From the NCBI GenBank assembly GCA_040766985.1, contig JAXGPL010000007.1, positions 62,001-126,000 of the forward strand: DNA of 64,000 nucleotides, written 5' to 3'. The DNA comes from JAXGPL01 sp040766985 (GTDB lineage: Bacteria; Bacillota; Sulfobacillia; JAUYEG01). The position numbers and the translations under genes were made by a program. Below are positions 53,118 to 62,671 of this stretch, one piece after another; the stretch's first letter is position 1, and the number at the start of each line of letters is the position of its first letter. The notes under the pieces were generated by a model that was not told the DNA's origin, made no database searches, and saw nothing but the letters and a program-made list of their open reading frames with translations.

Positions 53118-54168
53118 GGCGCCTCCTTGCGGTGCAACGCGGGCCGGCTGCGACGAAGCCGGCCGCCGGATCGGGGTCGCCGGGGTCAAACCGACCAAGG
53201 GGCTCCTCCTCGGCGGGCAGAAACGGGTCGCTGACTCCGAACAGCTCGCCTACGTCGGCGGCGACTTTGGACCAGAGCCGCGCGAGCGGGAGTTCAACAG
53301 GACAGGCCCGTTCGCATTGCCCACAGCCGACGCACCTTCCGGCCACGTCCATGGCCCGTGCGAAGTGAAACATGAACTGCTCCGGAAGCCCCGTCGACCG
53401 GCCCAGCCATGTCGGGTCGGTTTCGAGAATACACGTCTCACAGTGGCACGCAGGGCATGCCGCTCGGCAAGCCTGACAGCGGATACACCGTCCAAACCAG
53501 TCGCTCCAGTAGGCGAGCCGGCCGGTCGGGTCAAGCCCCTCTAGCTCCTCGACAGCCTTGGTGATGACAGCGTCTTCGGGTGCGGGTTCGCTTTCTAGGC
53601 GGTCGATCCACTCACGTAACGCCGGGAGTTGTTCCGGGGTGCCAACCATCTCAGCGCTCCCGGCCTCCGGCCCGCCGGGCCACCGCACGCGGCATTCCTG
53701 GCAGACACCGGCCAGCGACATACGCAGATCCGGGGCCGCCTCCTCTCCGACGGCAGCCACGCGCCTCAAGTCAAGCCGCCCGGCGCAGGGGATCACCAGC
53801 ACGCGGACACACTCGGGCGGGACCCGGTGGTCCGCGATCAACCTCCGCACGCCGAGCAGGTCACAACCGCGGGCGACGAGGACGGCGGGCGACTCGGGGG
53901 TCAGCCGGGGAAGTTCGTCGAGCAGGTATTTCGCCAGTCCGGCGCCGCACGCCGGGCCGACGACCAGCTTCGCCGCGTCTTCCGGCCCTCGCACGAAGCA
54001 CGGCACGGCGGACCAGCCCGACCACCCCACGCTGTGGCCGATGACCACCGAAGCCCCGTCCTCCTGGAGCAGCGCGGCGGCCCGTTGCCGGACAAGGGCG
54101 GTGAGGGTTTCGAGGTCGGCTGCCAATGGCCCGAGCAAGGACGTCACCCTGGCGCAAACCTCGGTCAT
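53110..54168 (-). CDS. flxC: 4Fe-4S dicluster subunit FlxC
   Basis: 352 residues. The N-terminal half is the CoB-coM-type recycling-like fold (VVGPACGAGLAKYLLDELPR, VLVARGCDLLGVRRLIADHR) also found in FdhB/FrhB-related subunits. C-terminal clusters are CIRCQACRAACPACHC and CVGCGQCERACPVELP. ATG at 54168 overlaps the flxD stop (ATGA). Takes electrons between the flavin subunit and HdrA. Confidence 0.87.
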   Translation of the reverse strand: MTEVCARVTSLLGPLAADLETLTALVRQRAAALLQEDGASVVIGHSVGWSGWSAVPCFVRGPEDAAKLVVGPACGAGLAKYLLDELPRLTPESPAVLVARGCDLLGVRRLIADHRVPPECVRVLVIPCAGRLDLRRVAAVGEEAAPDLRMSLAGVCQECRVRWPGGPEAGSAEMVGTPEQLPALREWIDRLESEPAPEDAVITKAVEELEGLDPTGRLAYWSDWFGRCIRCQACRAACPACHCETCILETDPTWLGRSTGLPEQFMFHFARAMDVAGRCVGCGQCERACPVELPLARLWSKVAADVGELFGVSDPFLPAEEEPLGRFDPGDPDPAAGFVAAGPRCTARRRHD

Positions 54169-54608
54169 GGCTGCCCCCTCCGCGGCCCGCGGCACGGACC
54201 AAGCGCGCGTGTAGCCGCCGTGATCTCGCTGATCGCCTCGGCAAAGCGCGGTCCCTCGGAGCCGGATATCCACCGGACATGTAAACGCCCCGGTTCATAG
54301 CCGAGGAACTCCAACAGCCGCGACGCGACCGCCAGCCGCCGCCGCGCGTAGTAGTTGCCGGTGCCGTAGTGGCAGTCGCCGGGGTGGCAGCCAGCGACCA
54401 GAACCGCATCGGCCCCCTGTTGCAGGGCGCGCAGGATAAGACGCGGGTTGACCCGGCCTGAGCATGGCACCCGGATGATCCTCACGGTCGCCGGATATTC
54501 GATCCGGCTGGTGCCCGCCAAATCGGCTCCGGCGTAGCTGCACCAGTTGCAGCAAAAGGCGACGATCCGCGGCTGCCAGTCGGCACCGGTCTCAGGAACT
54601 ACCGCCAC
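54165..54608 (-). CDS. flxD: MvhD/FlxD-type delta subunit (2Fe-2S)
   Basis: 147 residues. Signatures of the MvhD family: IVAFCCNWCSYAGADLAG, IRVPCSGRVNPRLILRAL and AGCHPGDCHYGTGNYYARR, giving the Cys ligands of a 2Fe-2S cluster. It links HdrA to the electron donor module. Overlaps the hdrA stop by about 10 bases. Intact. Confidence 0.95.
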   Translation of the reverse strand: MAVVPETGADWQPRIVAFCCNWCSYAGADLAGTSRIEYPATVRIIRVPCSGRVNPRLILRALQQGADAVLVAGCHPGDCHYGTGNYYARRRLAVASRLLEFLGYEPGRLHVRWISGSEGPRFAEAISEITAATRALGPCRGPRRGQP

Positions 54609-56583
54609 AGGGCGTCCACCTCCGCAACCAGTTGCTCATCCGTGAAGCCCAGCAACCGCATTGCCCCATTGCGGCATGCCACAACGCACGCCCCGCATCC
54701 CTGGCAGAGGCCGGGGTTGACCGCGGCCACCAGCCGTGCCTGACCGTCACCGTCGCCGCGGCCCCGCGACCGGACAGGCTCCATGGCTATGGAACCGTAC
54801 GGACATACGGCAACGCACCACTGGCACCCCGAGCACTTGGCTTGGTCGGATTGGGCGACCATCGCGCCGGTTTCCAGTGAATCACGGGCCAGCAACTGAG
54901 CCACCTTGACCGCCGCGGCGCTCGCCTGGGCGACCGTCTGCGGGATGTCCTTGGGCCCCTGGCACGCACCGGCGAGGAAGATGCCTGCGGCGTTGGTTTC
55001 GGCGGGCCGCAGTTTGGGATGGGCTTCCGTGTAGAAACCGTGCTCGTCGTACCCGATGCCGAGCGTCCTCGCCAGGTCGCGCGCGCCTGCCCCTGACACC
55101 ATCGCCGCGGCTAGCACGACGAGATCAGCCTGAACGACGGACTGAGCCCCGAGTAGAGTGTCTTCGCCGGCCACGACCAGGCGATCTCCCTTGGGGTAGA
55201 TGCGCGAAACCCGCCCGCGAATGTACTTGACCCCGTACTCGGCCGCCGCCATGCGGTAGAACTCCTCGTACCCCTTGCCCGCCGTCCGGACGTCGATGTA
55301 GAACACAAAGGCGCGCGACCCGGGCAGCTTCTCGCGGGCCAGGATCGCGTGTTTGGCCGTGTACATGCAACAGGCGGCGGAGCAATACGGTACACCCTTC
55401 TGCTCGTCCCGCGAGCCGACGCACGAGATAAAGACGATTGTCTGCGGCTCGCGCCCGTCCGACGGCCGCACGATCTTGCCGCCTGTCGGGCCGGACGCGT
55501 TTACCAGACGCTCGAACTCGAGCCCCGTGATAACGTCCGGCAGACTGCCGTGCCCGTACTCGCCGTATACCGAGTCGTCGAACTGGTCAAACCCGGTGGC
55601 GGCGACGATCGCCCCGGCCTCGACCGTCACGAGTTTGTCTTGCTGCTCGAAATCGATGGCCTTAGCCTCGCAGAACCGTTCGCACAGGCGGCAACGGCCC
55701 TCTTGATAATACAGGCAGTGCTCACGGTCGATGGTCGCCTTGTTGGGCACCGCCTGCGGGAAGGGAACGTAAATGGCCTTCCGCTGGCCGAGCCCGAGGT
55801 CGAACTCGCTATCCACTTTGACCGGGCAGCGCTCGAAGCACGCCCCGCAGCCCGTGCACCTGGATTCGTCGACGGAGCGGGCCTTGCGGCGGATGGTGAC
55901 CTTGAAGTTGCCGAGGAAACCCTCGACTTTCTCCACCTCGCTGTAGGCCATCAGGGTGATCCGCGGGTGCGTCGCGGCCTCCACCATCTTGGGGGTCAGG
56001 ATACAGGCGGAGCAGTCCAGGGTCGGAAAAGTCTTGTCTAGTTGCGCCATGTGCCCGCCAAGGCTCGGCGTCCGCTCTATAAGCACGACCTCGTGGCCCG
56101 CTTCGGCGATGTCGAGGGCCGCCTGAATACCTGCCACCCCGCCGCCGATCACCACCGCCCGCCTGGTCACCGGGATGCGCAAGGTCGTCAGGGGCCTGTG
56201 CCGGGCGACCTTGGCAACCGCGGCCCGCACGAGATCGATCGCCTTGCGCGTCGCCTCGCCGCGGTCCCGGTGGACCCATGAGCAATGCTCGCGCAGGTTG
56301 GCGATCTCCAGCAGATACGGGTTGAGCCCCGCGGAGCTGATTGCGCCCCGAAACGTCTGTTCATGCATCCGCGGCGAGCACGCCGCAACGACGACCCGGT
56401 CGAGGCCGCGCTCGGCGATTGCAGCCCTGATGCCCGCCTGGCCCGGCTCGAACACGTGTACTTGTTGGCCTCGACGTGCACGACGCCGGGAAACCCTGCC
56501 GCAGTCTCGACGACAGCGTCGATGTCCACGGTACCGGCGATGTTCGAGCCGCAGTGGCAGACGAAGACGCCTATCCGCGCCAT
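54599..56583 (-). CDS. hdrA: Heterodisulfide reductase subunit A (one frame break)
   Basis: About 661 residues, the flavin-containing core where electron bifurcation takes place in known complexes. N-terminal RIGVFVCHCGSNIAG; after a break near 56455 it continues ACSPRMHEQTFRG, the FAD-binding VIGGGVAGIQAALDIAEAG (about residue 145), the conserved TFPTLDCSACILTPKM and four 4Fe-4S motifs: CTGCGACFERCP, CRLCERFCEA, CSGCQWCVAVCP and CQGCGACVVACR. A TGA/Sec is not seen in it; Cys is used. ATG at 56583 has GGGGAGGCGAGG upstream. Confidence 0.95.
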
Positions 56584-57490
56584 GCCCTCGCCTCCCCCGC
56601 CCCGATGCTCGGGCCATGGCGGCGAACAGCGGCTTGACCGGCGTAAGGTGCGCTCCAAGTGAGAGTTGCCTTTCGGGCACGTCGAAGGCCAGACCCAGCA
56701 GTTGCGTGATGTAGAGAATTGGAGTCGAAAACGGCCGGCCGGCTGCCCTTGCGGCGAGGTCCTGACGGGTGTCGAGGTTGGCGTGACACATCGGGCACGC
56801 CGTGACGATCACGTCCGCGCGGGCCTCGGCGGCCGCCTCAAGGATGGCGGCGACGAGCCTGCCGACGATCTCCCGCCTGCTGATGCTCAGCCCCGCCCCA
56901 CAGCATTCGCTCTTGTGCGACCATTCCACAGCCTCGGCGCCCGTCGCCGCCACGATGGCATCGAGCGTATTCGGGCTCTCCGGATCGTCGAATCCGGCGA
57001 TATCCGGCGGCCGCAGCAGAAGGCAGCCGTAGTAGGAGGCGACCCGGATTCCCGCCAGCGACCGGCGCACCGCCGCGCGAATCGCGTCCGGCCCGATATC
57101 CTGGGCCAGAACCTCAACGAGCGACTTGACTCTGACGTCACCGCCGGACCATTCCTCGCCTGTGACGTCGCGAAAGCGTGCGACCATGTCTGGATCGCCG
57201 TTGAGCGTTACCGATGCGCCCCGGAGGCGGCTGAAGCACGCCGCGCACGGCACCAGGAGCCCGCCCGAATCAGGGGCCGCGCCCGCCGCAGCCTGGTTGA
57301 GGTTGCGCCCGGCAAGGGCAACAGCCAGCAGGCGGCTGGTCGCATGGGCCGCGGAGGAGCCACAGCAACTCCAGTCGGCGACCTCGCGCAGTTCCAGCCC
57401 CAACGGCGGGCAGATCGCAGTTAGGGAAGCCTGGTATTCTCTGGCCGTGCCCTCGAGAGAGCACCCCGGGTAGTAATCGTACGGCCTCAC
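56571..57490 (-). CDS. hdrB: Heterodisulfide reductase subunit B (C-terminal break)
   Basis: Carries two noncubane clusters in the CCG motifs that reduce the disulfide. Signals: YDYYPGCSLEGTAREY, WSCCGSSAAHAT (first CCG), VPCAACFSRL, YYGCLLLRPP, SECCGAGLSISR (second CCG) and VTACPMCHANLD. 291 residues to the point where it meets hdrA. In the frame of the first part no stop is seen before HdrA; in another frame a stop at 56571 gives a normal length and a small overlap with hdrA, so an indel near 56620 is likely. Starts 3 bases into the hdrC stop. Confidence 0.92.
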
Positions 57491-58083
57491 TTGGAGCCCA
57501 CCTCCGGAGCAGAGTGGCCCGCATCCCGCTCGCTCTCCGAGACTCGCCGGATAATGCCCGCGACGCGCATTCGCGAGGCGGAGCGGGGCGGCAGCAACTT
57601 GAGCTTGCCGTGCAGGAGGAGGCCGAGGCCGAGTCTGATGTCCCCAAGGAGGTCCCGGCTACGAAGCTTGTAGGCGATGGTCATGCCCAGCTCGTGCAGC
57701 CGCCCTCCCGACCGGAGCGTCGAGAGGAATGCCTGGTTGAAGGCCACCACACCGGGCTCCGCCGCGCGGACACCCTCCAACCTGGCCACTTCCCGCAGAG
57801 CATCCATGATTCCGGCCAGGTCCACGTCATGCGGGCAGCGCACAGTGCACGTGATGCACGACGCGCACAGCCAGATGGTCCGGCTGTGGAGGACCTCGTT
57901 CCTGCATCCGAGGTGGATGAGGTGCATGAGCTGATGCGGCTGGTAATCCATGTCTCGTGCCAGAGGGCAGCCCGCGGAACATTTGCCACATGTGTAGCAG
58001 GCCAGTGGATCCGTCTCCGCCCGGCGGGCGACCTCGGCGGCGAAGCCGGCATCGACCGCGCGGTCCAGGTCAAGCGCTTTCAC
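57487..58083 (-). CDS. hdrC: Heterodisulfide reductase subunit C
   Basis: Ferredoxin-like subunit, about 198 residues. Two 4Fe-4S clusters: CYTCGKCSAGCPLA and CASCITCTVRCPHDVDLAGIMDALR, then a helical C terminus ending EVGSK. The GTG at 58083 is preceded by AGAGGGG eight bases upstream and starts at MKALDLDRAV; the frame opens much further upstream but has no site there. It is the first gene of hdrCBA-flxDCBA. A 250-base gap before the divergent chromate gene should hold its promoter. Confidence 0.94.
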   Translation of the reverse strand: MKALDLDRAVDAGFAAEVARRAETDPLACYTCGKCSAGCPLARDMDYQPHQLMHLIHLGCRNEVLHSRTIWLCASCITCTVRCPHDVDLAGIMDALREVARLEGVRAAEPGVVAFNQAFLSTLRSGGRLHELGMTIAYKLRSRDLLGDIRLGLGLLLHGKLKLLPPRSASRMRVAGIIRRVSESERDAGHSAPEVGSK

Positions 58084-58345
58084 ACGGAAAACCCCTCTTA
58101 AAATCCCTAGGATGTCTCGGCTCCGTCCGATTGCCGCGATTGGCTGGTCTTGACAGATGGCCGTCGGCGACCGCTCAAATATGGTGTACTTCTCGCAGAA
58201 TGGGCCTTTCCCTTGATTACGCGGGCCACTTCGGGAAGGTGATGCCGTTTTGCCCCCCGAAACTGGGTCGGGTGCCGCGGCCCTTCCGCGGTACATAGCT
58301 ATAACCGGGCACTGACTCGATCCGGTCGCAAAGGAGATGAGCCAT

Positions 58346-58945
58346 TTGCGCAAGACCAGCCTCGCCGAGCTGTTCTTGCTGTTCCTGCGGATCGGCGCGT
58401 TCACCTTCGGCGGCGGGATGGCCATGGTCCCGGTCATCCGCCGCGAACTGGTCGATGCCCGCGGCCTGGTCACAGACGAGGAGTTCCTGGAGTGCATCGC
58501 ACTGACCCAATGCTCCCCGGGGCCGATCGCCGGCAACCTCTCCGTCCTGTTGGGCTACCGGGTGGCGGGCTGGGCGGGCGCCGCGGTTTCCATCGCCGGC
58601 GTGGCCATTCCCGCTTTTGTGGTGATCCTCGTCATCGCATGGCAGTACGCCGCGTGGCGCGAGCAGGCGTGGGCGGCCAAGCTGTTCGCCGGGTTGCGCC
58701 CCGCCATCCTGGTCCTGATCGCCCACGCCGCTTTCCGCTTCTCGCGGATGAGCCTCCGGACGTGGCCGACGTGGATCATCTTCGGTCTCTCATTGGCTGG
58801 GTTGATCCTGTTTCGGCTGCACCCGGTGGTGATCATCTTGGGAGCAGCCGCATTTGCGGTCCTCGACTGGCGCTTTGGGTGGTCAGGCAATCAGCAGGCG
58901 ATTGGGGTGAGCGATTCTGGCGGCGATTCTGGCCCAGTTGACTGA
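58346..58945 (+). CDS. Chromate transporter, N-terminal-half type (ChrA family)
   Basis: About 199 residues, one half of the two-domain ChrA. FTFGGGMAMVPVIRREL and TQCSPGPIAGNLSVLLGYR are the paired motifs of the family, with about five membrane helices. AAGGAG directly touches an ATG at 58337, so I prefer the TTG at 58346 which has 9 bases of spacing. Overlaps the second half by 8 bases. Half-size ChrA proteins work as pairs. Whether chromate or another anion is moved is not known. Confidence 0.9.
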   Translation: MRKTSLAELFLLFLRIGAFTFGGGMAMVPVIRRELVDARGLVTDEEFLECIALTQCSPGPIAGNLSVLLGYRVAGWAGAAVSIAGVAIPAFVVILVIAWQYAAWREQAWAAKLFAGLRPAILVLIAHAAFRFSRMSLRTWPTWIIFGLSLAGLILFRLHPVVIILGAAAFAVLDWRFGWSGNQQAIGVSDSGGDSGPVD

Positions 58946-59447
58946 GTTGGCCAAGGCCTTTTTCGTCTGCGGCATGCTCAGCTTCGGCGGGGGGTACGCG
59001 ATGATCCCCGTGGTCGAGCGCGAATTGATCGCCGGCCGCGGGTGGCTCTCCGTGGAAACCTTCACCGAAATCATCGCCGTCGCCGAGATGACGCCCGGCC
59101 CGGTTGCGGTCAACACCGCAACCTTTGTCGGCTACCGCATCGGCGGGGTGATGGGCTCGCTGTTCAGCACCGCCGCAGTTCTGACGGTGCCGGCGCTGGT
59201 CTCGGGCACTTTCGCGTATATCACCGGGCGGTATGGCCGGCTGCAGGCCGTGAGAGGAGTACTGTGCGGGCTGCGCCCTGCGGCCTGTGCGCTGCTCGTC
59301 TCGGCCGCCCTGACCGTGGCCCGGGGAAGTGCATACGACCCGCGGTCAGTCGTCGTAGGGCTGGCCGCTGCCCTGGCCTTGTGGCGGCGGGTCAACCCGC
59401 TGCTGGTGATCGCGGGGTCAGCGTTGCTTGGTCTGATCCTGTTCTGA
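58938..59447 (+). CDS. Chromate transporter, C-terminal-half type (ChrA family)
   Basis: About 169 residues with LSFGGGYAMIPVVERELIA and AEMTPGPVAVNTATFVGYR plus about five membrane helices. The TTG at 58938 overlaps the stop of the first half; an earlier start in the same frame cannot be excluded because no site is clear. The 3' end overlaps whiA, which is convergent, by about 30 bases. Forms a heteromeric pair with the preceding gene. Confidence 0.88.
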   Translation: MTELAKAFFVCGMLSFGGGYAMIPVVERELIAGRGWLSVETFTEIIAVAEMTPGPVAVNTATFVGYRIGGVMGSLFSTAAVLTVPALVSGTFAYITGRYGRLQAVRGVLCGLRPAACALLVSAALTVARGSAYDPRSVVVGLAAALALWRRVNPLLVIAGSALLGLILF

Positions 59448-60374
59448 AGCCCGCAACTTTTCCGCTATCCGCCGCAGTTGGCGCAGCCGGTGGTTGACGC
59501 CCGACTTGCCCAGCGGCGTGTTCAGCATCGCGCCAAGCTCATCCAGCGTTGCCTCCGGGTGCTCGAGCCGCAGTCGCGCCACCTGCTGGAGTGCAGGTGA
59601 GAGGGACCCCAGGCCGATAGCCTCGTCGATGTACCGGATGGCCTCCTGCTGCGCCACCCCGGCGTTGATTGTCCGGCTGAGGTTGGCCGTCTCGCAGTTG
59701 ACGATGCGGTTGACCCGGTTTTTCATTTCTTTGTAGATGCGGGTGTTCTCAAGGCTCAGCAACGCCTGATGCGCCCCTGTCAGATGCAGCCACTCGGCGA
59801 TCGCTCCGGCGTCCTTGAGGTAGATCACGTATTCGTGCCGCCGCCGGACCAGGCCGGCTTCGATACCCTCTGCGCCGAGCAGGCCGCGGACGAGCCGTGC
59901 GGTCGGCCGATCCTGGAGGCTGACCTCCCAATGGTAACTGCTCTTAGGGTCAAGGATGAACCCCGCTCCCATGAAGACCCCACGCAGGAACGCCCGCCGG
60001 CAGCACTCCTTGAGATCAGGGCCGTCCCGGGGCTCGCCGGTTGGGTCGGCGATTCCGGCGGCGGCCAGGGCGTCCCCAAGACCATCGCCGGTCACCGAAA
60101 CCGAGAAGTAGGTCGCCTTATCGAGCTGGCGCCGCTTCTGCGCCGTGATGTGGGCCTGCAACCCGAGGACGTTGCGGATCAGCCGGTATGTGGCACGCGC
60201 AACGGTCCCGTGTGGTGTGCGTATGGACAGAGTAAGCATCCCGCCGGCATCCTGCGCGATCCTCCCCGCGGCACGAACCAGGCCGGATAACTCGGCTCGA
60301 GCGCAGCAGTCTGGTCGGGGGAGCAGCCGGGCCATCTCGTCCTTGACCGCGACACTAAACCCGATTGCCGACAC
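59418..60374 (-). CDS. whiA: Sporulation/division regulator WhiA
   Basis: DNA-binding protein with a degenerate LAGLIDADG N-terminal domain and a C-terminal HTH. Signals: FSVAVKDEMARLLP, CCRRAFLRGVFMGAGFILDP, YHWEVSL, and the HTH LDELGAMLNTPLGKSGVNHRLRQL. About 318 residues. The GTG at 60374 is supported by GAGAGG just upstream; the frame opens at 60425. Third of the conserved rapZ-yvcK-whiA set. Confidence 0.95.
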   Translation of the reverse strand: MSAIGFSVAVKDEMARLLPRPDCCARAELSGLVRAAGRIAQDAGGMLTLSIRTPHGTVARATYRLIRNVLGLQAHITAQKRRQLDKATYFSVSVTGDGLGDALAAAGIADPTGEPRDGPDLKECCRRAFLRGVFMGAGFILDPKSSYHWEVSLQDRPTARLVRGLLGAEGIEAGLVRRRHEYVIYLKDAGAIAEWLHLTGAHQALLSLENTRIYKEMKNRVNRIVNCETANLSRTINAGVAQQEAIRYIDEAIGLGSLSPALQQVARLRLEHPEATLDELGAMLNTPLGKSGVNHRLRQLRRIAEKLRASEQDQTKQR

Positions 60375-61743
60375 CCCTCTCACCGGCGCCGCGGCGGGAA
60401 CGCCACTGCCGCATGCGCTCTGCAAACCACATGAACCCCACCCACCCGGCGCGCTCGCGGCCGCCGCGCTTGCTGCCGATGAGGCCCATCAGGGTCTGCG
60501 CCAGCAGATCGGGGTCGTGTCGTGCAAGCGGCCCCTCAGAAAGCAGCGGCACTCTGATCACGCGGACACCGCTTTTCTCGGGCTCGCCACGGCTCGGCGG
60601 CACTGGCTCCGCCCCTTCGACTGCGTATGAGGCCAGCAGGTCCGCCGGCACCGGCGCAGCGTTCTCGATAATCACATCGACCAGCGGGACGCCGGCGTGG
60701 TCAATGACCGCCTTCCAGTGGTCGGTGACGCTGTATCCGTCGGTCTCACCGTGTTCGGTCATGATGTTGGCGACGTAGACCACCGTCGCGGGGGAGTTCT
60801 TGATCGCGGCGGGGATACCCTTGACGAGCAGGTTGGGGATCACGCTCGTGTGCACGCTGCCCGGCCCGAGGACGATCAGGTCGGCCGCCGCAATCGCCCT
60901 GAGGGACTCCTCGAGCGGCTCGGCGTCCGCCGGGTCGAGGTGCACCCGCGTGATGAACTTGCCCTGGGCAACGATAGTCGTCTCCCCGGACGCGGTCGTT
61001 CCGTCGCTGAACTCGGCTGAAAGCACGGCGTTCTCGTTGGTGCTCGGCAGGACCCGCCCGCGGATCGCAAGGACGCGGCTGGACTCGCGGACCGCCTCCT
61101 CAAAGTCGCCGGTGACCTCGGCCATGGCTGCGATGAACAGGTTGCCGAAGCTGTGGCCCGTTAGCGACCCGCCGCGCTCGAACCTGTGCTGGAACAAGCT
61201 CTCCATCAAGGGCTCGGTGTCCGCCAGAGCAACCAGGCAGTTGCGGATGTCGCCCGGGGGTGGGACGCCGAGCTCGCCGCGAAGCCGCCCTGAACTGCCG
61301 CCGTCGTCCGTTACGGTAACAATCGCCGTGATGTTGGATGTGTATGTTTTAAGACCGCGCAGCAGGGTCGAAAGGCCCGTGCCGCCGCCCACCGCCACGA
61401 TACGCGGCCCGCGCTCAAGGTACTTACGCTGGTAGACAAGGTCACCGACCTTGTCGCTGTCGGGAAAGAGCACCTGCAGGACGGCCCTGAACAGCTCCCC
61501 GGCGGCGCTGCCGATCAAGATCAGCCCCGGAATCACAAGCAGGAGGCCGCGCCAGAAGGGCGTCATAAACGTCCCGGTCAGGAGATAAGCCGCGTTGCGG
61601 ACCCAGTCGGCCAGAGCCCGCAGCGCGTTGCCGCCGAGCATCACCGCAATACCAAGGCTGACGAGAACGACGCCGAGCGCAAAGACCGCGATCCAACGCT
61701 TGACGCCGATGCCGGGCCAAAGCCACCGCAGAAAGCTCATCAA
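60355..61743 (-). CDS. yvcK: YvcK/CofD-like gluconeogenesis factor with N-terminal membrane helices
   Basis: 462 residues. The CofD-like core begins at RIVAVGGGTGLSTLLRGLK, with TDDGGSSGRLRGELGV, GDIRNCLVAL, GHSFGNLFIAAMAEV and LGPGSVHTSVIPNLLV. Before it lie two membrane helices (WIAVFALGVVLVSLGIAVML and FWRGLLLVIPGLILIGSAA), the long form found in several Clostridia. In known species YvcK binds UDP-GlcNAc and controls peptidoglycan precursor supply. Overlaps rapZ by 4 bases. Confidence 0.95.
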   Translation of the reverse strand: MMSFLRWLWPGIGVKRWIAVFALGVVLVSLGIAVMLGGNALRALADWVRNAAYLLTGTFMTPFWRGLLLVIPGLILIGSAAGELFRAVLQVLFPDSDKVGDLVYQRKYLERGPRIVAVGGGTGLSTLLRGLKTYTSNITAIVTVTDDGGSSGRLRGELGVPPPGDIRNCLVALADTEPLMESLFQHRFERGGSLTGHSFGNLFIAAMAEVTGDFEEAVRESSRVLAIRGRVLPSTNENAVLSAEFSDGTTASGETTIVAQGKFITRVHLDPADAEPLEESLRAIAAADLIVLGPGSVHTSVIPNLLVKGIPAAIKNSPATVVYVANIMTEHGETDGYSVTDHWKAVIDHAGVPLVDVIIENAAPVPADLLASYAVEGAEPVPPSRGEPEKSGVRVIRVPLLSEGPLARHDPDLLAQTLMGLIGSKRGGRERAGWVGFMWFAERMRQWRSRRGAGERGVGNRV

Positions 61744-62618
61744 GGGCTATTGCCGCCTCTCGGCAGGTCACGGTGGTGCACCGTGACCCCCCAGTCCCCC
61801 TCACGCAGCGCAGCGGCCAACTCGTCGGCCAAGACCACCGAGCGATGCCGTCCGCCCGTGCAACCGATACAGATGTGAAGTTGAGACTTGCCCTCCGCCA
61901 CGTAGTGCGGCAGCAGCCACGTCACGATGCTTTTGACGCGGCGCACGAACTGCTTGGTGATGGGCCACCGCATGACGTAATCGGCGACAGCCGTGTGGGT
62001 GCCGTCATGCTGGCGAAGCGCTTCGACGTAGTTGGGGTTGGGCAAGAAGCGCGCGTCGAACACGAGGTCGGCGTCGAGCGGGAGGCCGTGCTTGAAACCG
62101 AAGCTGACGATGTTGACCAGCATCGGCGGCGTGCTGTCGGGCCCACCGTAAAGGCGCGCAAGCTGGTCCCGCAGTTGGCGGGGCTGCATCTCGCTCGTGT
62201 CGATGATCACGTGCGCGCGGCCCCTCAGCCCGTCGAGAACCGCCCGCTCGGCCCGGATCCCTTCGACCACGCCGCCCTCGCCGGCGAGGGGGTGCCGGCG
62301 GCGGGTTTCCTTAAACCGGCGAATGATCACCTCGTCCGCCGCTTCAAGGTAGATGATCGTATAGGCGAAACCTTCGCGCTCCAGCTCGGCGAGAGCCTCA
62401 TAGACGTCTTCGAAGAAGTCGCCGCCCCGGATGTCAATCACGGCCGCTGCGCGGCCCGGGCCTCCCTGCGCCTGGGCGCAGAGGTCCGCGAACTTGGGCA
62501 GCAACGATGGAGGGAGATTGTCGACGCAGAAGTAACCGAGGTCCTCAAGAGCATGGATCGTCTCGCTCTTGCCGGCCCCGCTGAGACCCGAGACAATCAC
62601 GAACCGGAGGTCCCTCAT
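61740..62618 (-). CDS. rapZ: RNase adaptor / nucleotide-binding protein RapZ (YvcJ)
   Basis: P-loop protein, about 292 residues. Walker A GLSGAGKSETIHALEDLGYF, VDNLPPSLLP, DIRGGDFF, FKETRRRHPL, FGFKHGLP, the substrate loop FDARFLPNP and the C-terminal CIGCTGGRHRSV. The ATG at 62618 (MRDLRF) has GGGGCAGGTGATT upstream and is preferred over a longer frame. Heads the rapZ-yvcK-whiA run. Confidence 0.95.
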   Translation of the reverse strand: MRDLRFVIVSGLSGAGKSETIHALEDLGYFCVDNLPPSLLPKFADLCAQAQGGPGRAAAVIDIRGGDFFEDVYEALAELEREGFAYTIIYLEAADEVIIRRFKETRRRHPLAGEGGVVEGIRAERAVLDGLRGRAHVIIDTSEMQPRQLRDQLARLYGGPDSTPPMLVNIVSFGFKHGLPLDADLVFDARFLPNPNYVEALRQHDGTHTAVADYVMRWPITKQFVRRVKSIVTWLLPHYVAEGKSQLHICIGCTGGRHRSVVLADELAAALREGDWGVTVHHRDLPRGGNSP

Positions 62619-62671
62619 GCAATCACCTGCCCCTCCGGCATTGTGAGTGCTGAACGAGTTCACGGAGCCCA

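Noticed and set aside
56390..56640. Natural HdrB-HdrA fusion protein
   Set aside because: The joined reading frame passes through a low-complexity Arg/Gly stretch while the proper HdrA N terminus with its own ATG and ribosome site lies in another frame. A frameshift explains it.
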